Source of the DNA: Lateolabrax maculatus
Taxonomy: Eukaryota > Chordata > Actinopteri > Acropomatiformes > Lateolabracidae
Length of the DNA: 64,000 nucleotides
Reading direction: 5' to 3'
Assembly: GCA_031216445.1 (NCBI GenBank)
Contig: CM062210.1
Coordinates: 17,815,501-17,879,500, forward strand
Positions 57,990 to 64,000 of the stretch are shown here, piece after piece; the first letter of the stretch is position 1; every line of letters begins with the position of its first letter. The notes beneath the pieces were generated by a model, which was not told the DNA's origin, made no database searches, and worked only from the letters and a program-made list of their open reading frames with translations. Position numbers and translations under genes: made by a program.

Positions 57990-58080
57990 ACTGTATTGAT
58001 CACTAATGCATCCCCAAGACCTTAAGGTACAGTGTGATAGCTACGCTGCTGTTGTTGTTATTTGCTGTTGCACATGTGAT

Positions 58081-58244
58081 CAGGGGAGAGCGCGAACGCA
58101 GTCCCCCACTACCACAAATTATGCAGTCGAGATTCCCACATTTGGGGAATTCGCAGAGGTCAGCTCAACCGGAGTGCAATGGCCAAGCCTCGCCCTGGGT
58201 GAACCACCTTCTTGATCATGGTATCTCCCCTGCCAGGTAAGTAT
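58081..58244 (-). ncRNA. U1 snRNA, unit 33
   Basis: Reference-type body. Its 3' end lies about 105 bp from the 5' end of the second retrotransposon, because the intervening U2 promoter region is deleted. Two substitutions (58307, 58309) lie just upstream of its proximal promoter element. Confidence 0.96.
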
Positions 58245-58817
58245 GAGTTGTACAGCTCAGAGGCAGCCCAGTCTCTCACAGACTCACCCTGCTGACTGAT
58301 GGTGCTAAACCATATAGAAATGACCACAACCAGAGGATATAGGGGGGACGGGACTCTGCAGGGATTTAACACAGAACAAACCGTTTTGTACTAAGGCTGA
58401 CAAAGATTATCAACATTTTATCTGATAAATAATGGTTATATTTCCCATCATGCGATGCTTCGTTTCCATATCAAAATCTAACCAACCCACAAAAAACACT
58501 GCAATGAGTGCAATGGAACCACACAATCAAACACAGCCAGTTTGAGGATGTTTTCATATTGTTCTCACACGTGGAAAGGACAGGGAACGCAGCACGCTTC
58601 CTTTTACAACCTCCGCGTCTCACTCGACAGTTGCTGGTTGGAGTCATTATATGTCACCACTCTGCGGCCTCCTGCTCTTAAAACCAGAATTATACACATT
58701 GCCTTGAGCAGAACGCATCCTGTTGATAAACTCAGTGCGCGCAGCAAACATCTATTACCCGAGGAACAGCGCAGCGTCACTGAGAGCTAAATTGCGTTAC
58801 ACACATTGAGGGGTGGG

Positions 58818-59005
58818 GGGTGCACCGGTCCTGGAGGTACTGCAATACCAGGTCGATGCGTGGAGTGGACGGAGCAAGCCCCTGTTCCATCTCCCTGCTC
58901 CAAAAAGCAATTTAATATATGGTCCCCGGGTAGGGGACGTATCAGATATTAAACTGATAAGAACAGATACTACACTTGATCTTAGCCAAAAGGCCGAGAA
59001 GCGAT
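58818..59005 (-). ncRNA. U2 snRNA, unit 33
   Basis: Major form, T97. Confidence 0.97.
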
Positions 59006-59547
59006 GCCGTCAATGCGTCCCAGGTAAACGGCTGATTCTCCGCACAGTCCCCGTCACTGGGGGGTGCGCCGGGGAAAGATGCGTTTAAGCGACACTCAGT
59101 AAAACCGAAAAACAACTTCACTAAACGCTCAACCAGTGAAACACAACGCAAACACACAGGAAGTGTAAACTCAAAATCAAAGATACTCTAGAAGTAAAGA
59201 TAGCGCACTGCAAGCTGCGCCAATGATATGAAACGCTGTCCACTTCCTGTCTCCTGAGTGGGCGGGGCCTGTCCTCCCGCCTCGCTGGGAAGTGTGGTGA
59301 ACGCCACGTGTACATTTTATTGAGCAAAGATACACGGGTTTTATTCGCTTTTTACTTTGTATTTAATTTGAGCGAGACTCGTACATGAAGCGTTTGAAGT
59401 AATGCCAACAACATTATCGCAGGAACTTCCTGCAGAAATAGAGGCAGACAAGTTACACTGTATTGATCACTAATGCATCCCCAAGACCTTAAGGTACAGT
59501 GTGATAGCTACGCTGCTGTTGTTGTTATTTGCTGTTGCACATGTGAT

Positions 59548-59711
59548 CAGGGGAGAGCGCGAACGCAGTCCCCCACTACCACAAATTATGCAGTCGAGAT
59601 TCCCACATTTGGGGAATTCGCAGAGGTCAGCTCAACCGGAGTGCAATGGCCAAGCCTCGCCCTGGGTGAACCACCTTCTTGATCATGGTATCTCCCCTGC
59701 CAGGTAAGTAT
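59548..59711 (-). ncRNA. U1 snRNA, unit 34
   Basis: Reference-type body with no noticed substitution. Confidence 0.97.
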
Positions 59712-60284
59712 GAGTTGTACAGCTCAGAGGCAGCCCAGTCTCTCACAGACTCACCCTGCTGACTGATGGTGCTGATCCATATAGAAATGACCACAACCAG
59801 AGGATATAGGGGGGACGGGACTCTGCAGGGATTTAACACAGAACAAACCGTTTTGTACTAAGGCTGACAAAGATTATCAACATTTTATCTGATAAATAAT
59901 GGTTATATTTCCCATCATGCGATGCTTCGTTTCCATATCAAAATCTAACCAACCCACAAAAAACACTGCAATGAGTGCAATGGAACCACACAATCAAACA
60001 CAGCCAGTTTGAGGATGTTTTCATATTGTTCTCACACGTGGAAAGGACAGGGAACGCAGCACGCTTCCTTTTACAACCTCCGCGTCTCACTCGACAGTTG
60101 CTGGTTGGAGTCATTATATGTCACCACTCTGCGGCCTCCTGCTCTTAAAACCAGAATTATACACATTGCCTTGAGCAGAACGCATCCTGTTGATAAACTC
60201 AGTGCGCGCAGCAATCATCTATTACCCGAGGAACAGCGCAGCGTCACTGAGAGCTAAATTGCGTTACACACATTGAGGGGTGGG

Positions 60285-60472
60285 GGGTGCACCGGTCCTG
60301 GAGGTACTGCAATACCAGGTCGATGCGTGGAGTGGACGGAGCAAGCCCCTGTTCCATCTCCCTGCTCCAAAAAGCAATTTAATATATGGTCCCCGGGTAG
60401 GGGACGTATCAGATATTAAACTGATAAGAACAGATACTACACTTGATCTTAGCCAAAAGGCCGAGAAGCGAT
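60285..60472 (-). ncRNA. U2 snRNA, unit 34
   Basis: Major form, T97. Its 3' flank has a private A-to-T change at 60215 (plus GCAATCATC). Confidence 0.97.
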
Positions 60473-61017
60473 GCCGTCAATGCGTCCCAGGTAAACGGCT
60501 GATTCTCCGCACAGTCCCCGTCACTGGGGGGTGCGCCGGGGAAAGATGCGTTTAAGCGACACTCAGTAAAACCGAAAAACAACTTCACTAAACGCTCAAC
60601 CAGTGAAACACAACGCAAACACACAGGAAGTGTAAACTCAAAATCAAAGATACTCTAGAAGTAAAGATAGCGCACTGCAAGCTGCGCCAATGATATGAAA
60701 CGCTGTCCACTTCCTGTCTCCTGAGTGGGCGGGGCCTGTCCTCCCGCCTCGCTGGGAAGTGTGGTGAACGCCACGTGTACATTTTATTGAGCAAAGAAAC
60801 ACGGGTTTTATTCGCTTTTTACTTTGTATTTAATTTGAGCGAGACTCGTACATGAAGCGTTTGAAGTAATGCCAACAACATTATCGCAGGAACTTCCTGC
60901 AGAAATAGAGGCAGACAAGTTACACTGTATTGATCACTAATGCATCCCCAAGACCTTAAGGTACAGTGTGATAGCTACGCTGCTGTTGTTGTTGTTATTT
61001 GCTGTTGCACATGTGAT

Positions 61018-61181
61018 CAGGGGAGAGCGCGAACGCAGTCCCCCACTACCACAAATCATGCAGTCGAGATTCCCACATTTGGGGAATTCGCAGAGGTCAG
61101 CTCAACCGGAGTGCAATGGCCAAGCCTCGCCCTGGGTGAACCACCTTCTTGATCATGGTATCTCCCCTGCCAGGTAAGTAT
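61018..61181 (-). ncRNA. U1 snRNA, unit 35 (Sm-site variant)
   Basis: Plus T-to-C at 61057 (U1 nt 125) changes the Sm site from AATTTGTGG to GATTTGTGG. The same unit has a change in the ZNF143-like upstream element (61386) and a U2 interrupted by the third retrotransposon, so the unit may be decaying. Confidence 0.94.
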
Positions 61182-61754
61182 GAGTTGTACAGCTCAGAGG
61201 CAGCCCAGTCTCTCACAGACTCACCCTGCTGACTGATGGTGCTGATCCATATAGAAATGACCACAACCAGAGGATATAGGGGGGACGGGACTCTGCAGGG
61301 ATTTAACACAGAACAAACCGTTTTGTACTAAGGCTGACAAAGATTATCAACATTTTATCTGATAAATAATGGTTATATTTCCCATGATGCGATGCTTCGT
61401 TTCCATATCAAAATCTAACCAACCCACAAAAAACACTGCAATGAGTGCAATGGAACCACACAATCAAACACAGCCAGTTTGAGGATGTTTTCATATTGTT
61501 CTCACACGTGGAAAGGACAGGGAACGCAGCACGCTTCCTTTTACAACCTCCGCGTCTCACTCGACAGTTGCTGGTTGGAGTCATTATATGTCACCACTCT
61601 GCGGCCTCCTGCTCTTAAAACCAGAATTATACACATTGCCTTGAGCAGAACGCATCCTGTTGATAAACTCAGTGCGCGCAGCAAACATCTATTACCCGAG
61701 GAACAGCGCAGCGTCACTGAGAGCTAAATTGCGTTACACACGTTGAGGGGTGGG

Positions 61755-61905
61755 GGGTGCACCGGTCCTGGAGGTACTGCAATACCAGGTCGATGCGTGG
61801 AGTGGACGGAGCAAGCCCCTGTTCCATCTCCCTGCTCCAAAAAGCAATTTAATATATGGTCCCCGGGTAGGGGACGTATCAGATATTAAACTGATAAGAA
61901 CAGAT
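61755..61905 (-). pseudogene. U2 snRNA, unit 35, 3' part (nt 38-188), cut by retrotransposon
   Basis: The last 151 nt of U2, joined at 61905 to the poly(A) tail of the third element at the same U2 nucleotide as the other two. Any 5' fragment lies beyond the window. Confidence 0.94.
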
Positions 61906-61927
61906 TTTTTTTTTTTTTTTGAAAAGG

Positions 61928-61933
61928 TTTATT
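61928..61933 (-). terminator. Polyadenylation signal AATAAA, copy 3
   Basis: Same hexamer, 7 bases before the poly(A) tail. Confidence 0.75.
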
Positions 61934-62215
61934 GGCACTAAATTCAATGATATTTCTTCAAAAACTTTACATGGTTAAGACATAAAGCATACTTTTTTTT
62001 TATTTTTTTCTTTTTTAAAGTACAATATGTCAATCAATAAATACTGTTATCCATAAAACCATTATATAAAACATCTGAAGCAGGTATTACAGATAAGATT
62101 TTTTTTTTAAAAAGATGTACATTTAAAAGTAGTTTTTTTTTTTTTGGGTATTTGTTGTCCATTTTCAAAGGTCTTTTCTGTGCAGGAGCGAAGTGAGTCT
62201 CTCTCAAGGTTAAAC

Positions 62216-64000
62216 TCATTTCGCTCCCCCAAACAGATACTGTATTTCCGGATCCTGTGGTGGTGCTCTGAGGAGCCCCATACCCTGTTGCTCCTGCCCA
62301 CCTTCCTCCCCCGTCGAGTCAGGCCGCCGCTGCTTTGAACCTTTGTTGTGTGGCTCCGGCTCCTTCGTCCGAATGGGCACAGAGGCGATTCTTCTTTGTG
62401 GCTGTGTCCTAGGCCCGCCGCCTGCAGCATTGGCCATTTTGACCGTTGCTGCGGCCATTCGGATCACAGCCACTGGGGGGATCTGCGTGTGCTTCCTTAC
62501 CAGCAGGTTTCTGGAGGTCCACATGGCGTCTTTGATGGCAGCTAGGGTGAGCCACTGTTTGGCAAAGTGACATGCTGGTACCTGTCCCCTTTGGCCCACC
62601 CCATACAGCACCAGCTGTACTGTAAGGACCTCCCCTGCTGGCAAGTACGGGAATTGCAAGGAGCCGGCCGTTGCCCACTGTTCTACAGCAGCGCTGCACT
62701 CCCAGAGTAGATGCCTCACCGACTCAGGCGCGCCACAACCTGGTCGGGGGCAGGTTGAAAGTGCCGACATGCCCCGGGAGTGCATTACGGACCTGACCGG
62801 GAGGATTTCGTGGGCCACCATCCATGACAGGTCCCGGAGTCTGTTTGGAAGAGCGGAGTGGTTCACGTTGCGCCAAACTGTTGAGGGCTCACCGAACGCG
62901 AGCCCGCGCACTGGACTCACTGGTTCCCGCTCCTGCACAACAGAAATCAGAAAGCGGTGGTTGGTTAAAACTTGCAACTCTTCCTGCTCAAGCTTAAAAT
63001 GTTTTAAAAATGTCTGGATAAAAGCATAAGCAGGTGGCAGGCTAAAAGACACAGGTACTTTAAGATCAGTGAGTAACAACTTTAGTCTTCTGAGGTAAGA
63101 CCCCATCCAGAACTTTGTCATTGCTGTGGTCTTGGGGTTTCTGGATGGGGCTGTGGCGGTTGTAATGTGTAGTGCGGTGTATCTGCCTCCTAAGAACAAG
63201 TACAAATCCGGCACTCCTTTTCCTCCTTTCTCCTTTGGCTTCTTCATCACGTTTCTCCTCAGTCGTTCCCACTTGGAGCCCCACAGGAAATAGAAGATGG
63301 CTCGTTCCAGTTCTAAAAGCACTCTTCTAGGTGGTATAAAAATAGAACTGATGAGTAAAAGCAAAGGTAAAATCACAGCTTTGATGATTAAAACCTTCCC
63401 TTCTATAGTCAGTCCTCTAAGTCTCCAATACCCTAGTCTCTGCCTAACTTTCCCTACCACGTCTGGCCAATTTGTCTCCCCTCCTCCCTCCTTATCGAAT
63501 TTAATCCCAAGTATCTTTTGGTCAGTCTGGGTCACAGTCAGGGGGAGTCCTGTCGTGTCGGTCGCTCTCCATGGTCCATAAAAAAGGGCTTGGGTCTTGC
63601 CTCTGTTCAGTTTCGACCCAGAGGCCCGTCCAAACCAGTCAGTCAAGTCCAGCGTCCTGTTGACAGATAAAAGGTCAGTGCATAAAATGTTTATGTCATC
63701 CATATATAAAGTGCATTTTGTCACCAGTCCCCCGCTCCCTGGGGCTACTATCCCATTGATTTGTTGGTCCCTTCTCAAGATCTGTGCCAGTGGTTCTATA
63801 CAGATAACATAGAGGAGGGCAGATAACGGACAGCCCTGACGGACACCGCAGTTTATGTCGACTGCTTGTGTCAGATGCCCGTTAACGATGAATTTGCTGG
63901 TAATGTCCCGGTACAGCAATCCCACCCAGTCTGTAAACCTCCTTGGGAAACCCATCTTTTGCAGTACCTGGAAGAGGTACTGGTGCGAGACCCGATCAAA
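62216..64000 (-). CDS. Retrotransposon ORF2, partial (copy 3, residues 591-1184)
   Basis: The C-terminal 594 residues of ORF2. The frame stays open to the window edge, so the true start is outside; the internal ATG at 63953-63955 is not a start. It contains GVRQGCPLS, YMDD and the C-terminal CCHC knuckle. One change from copy 1: E820 for D820. Motif A is cut by the edge. Confidence 0.93.
   Translation of the reverse strand, partial: FDRVSHQYLFQVLQKMGFPRRFTDWVGLLYRDITSKFIVNGHLTQAVDINCGVRQGCPLSALLYVICIEPLAQILRRDQQINGIVAPGSGGLVTKCTLYMDDINILCTDLLSVNRTLDLTDWFGRASGSKLNRGKTQALFYGPWRATDTTGLPLTVTQTDQKILGIKFDKEGGGETNWPDVVGKVRQRLGYWRLRGLTIEGKVLIIKAVILPLLLLISSIFIPPRRVLLELERAIFYFLWGSKWERLRRNVMKKPKEKGGKGVPDLYLFLGGRYTALHITTATAPSRNPKTTAMTKFWMGSYLRRLKLLLTDLKVPVSFSLPPAYAFIQTFLKHFKLEQEELQVLTNHRFLISVVQEREPVSPVRGLAFGEPSTVWRNVNHSALPNRLRDLSWMVAHEILPVRSVMHSRGMSALSTCPRPGCGAPESVRHLLWECSAAVEQWATAGSLQFPYLPAGEVLTVQLVLYGVGQRGQVPACHFAKQWLTLAAIKDAMWTSRNLLVRKHTQIPPVAVIRMAAATVKMANAAGGGPRTQPQRRIASVPIRTKEPEPHNKGSKQRRPDSTGEEGGQEQQGMGLLRAPPQDPEIQYLFGGAK

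Larger units (their letters stand above)
57990..61905 (-). repeat. Tandem U1-U2 snRNA array, block C (units 33-35)
   Basis: Array resumes at 57990 in the U2-U1 spacer, just beside U1, rather than inside U2, so about 488 bp expected here is missing. It holds three U1 genes, two intact U2 genes and a third U2 cut at 61905 by a retrotransposon. Unit lengths are 1,467 and 1,470 bp. Confidence 0.95.
61906..64000 (-). mobile_element. Keno-like U2-specific non-LTR retrotransposon, copy 3 (cut by window edge)
   Basis: 3' part of a third element with a 15-base poly(A) tail at the same U2 nucleotide. Its 3' UTR and ORF2 end match copy 1 more than copy 2 (GACATAAAGCATAC, and the last residues GGAK). 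The 5' side is outside the window. Confidence 0.9.

Overview
The window is a eukaryotic, very probably teleost fish, multigene array of spliceosomal snRNA genes. A unit of about 1,467 bp carries one U1 and one U2 snRNA gene, both on the minus strand, and is repeated head to tail. I count 35 complete U1 genes (164 nt), 32 complete U2 genes (188 nt) and 3 U2 genes split by retrotransposons. There is no host protein-coding gene. The snRNAs are recognised from their own sequence: 5' splice-site pairing region, branch-site pairing region GTAGTA, U1A and U2B'' loops, and Sm sites. Vertebrate-style snRNA promoter features and a Keno-type element (a U2-specific Tx1-clade non-LTR retrotransposon known from fish) point to a bony fish. 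The species cannot be told.

Layout: block A (1-21860) holds units 1-15. A full-length Keno-like element lies at 21861-27485. Block B (27486-52339) holds units 16-32. A second full-length element lies at 52340-57975 (its 5' end could reach 57989). Block C (57990-61905) holds units 33-35. A third element enters at 61906 and runs off the window at 64000. All three elements are on the minus strand, in the same sense as U2, and join their poly(A) tail to U2 at the same nucleotide, inside the branch-site recognition sequence. Each intact element encodes ORF1 (433 aa, three CCHC zinc knuckles) and ORF2 (1,184 aa, APE-like endonuclease, reverse transcriptase with a YMDD box, C-terminal CCHC knuckle). 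Both reading frames are open, so the insertions look recent.

How the parts work together: each snRNA gene has its own spacer promoter. U1 has a ZNF143/SPH-like distal element at -196 to -218 and a proximal element starting at -61. U2 has a related proximal element starting at -62 and a GC box near -255 to -262. Units share variants in blocks, showing two-, three- and six-unit duplications, as expected if unequal exchange homogenises the array. The elements use U2 as a repeated landing site and at the first insertion lie behind an intact U2 promoter; at the second insertion that promoter is deleted. Some copies carry changes in the Sm site, in stem IIb or in the B''-binding loop, so the array mixes probably functional and probably decaying snRNA genes.
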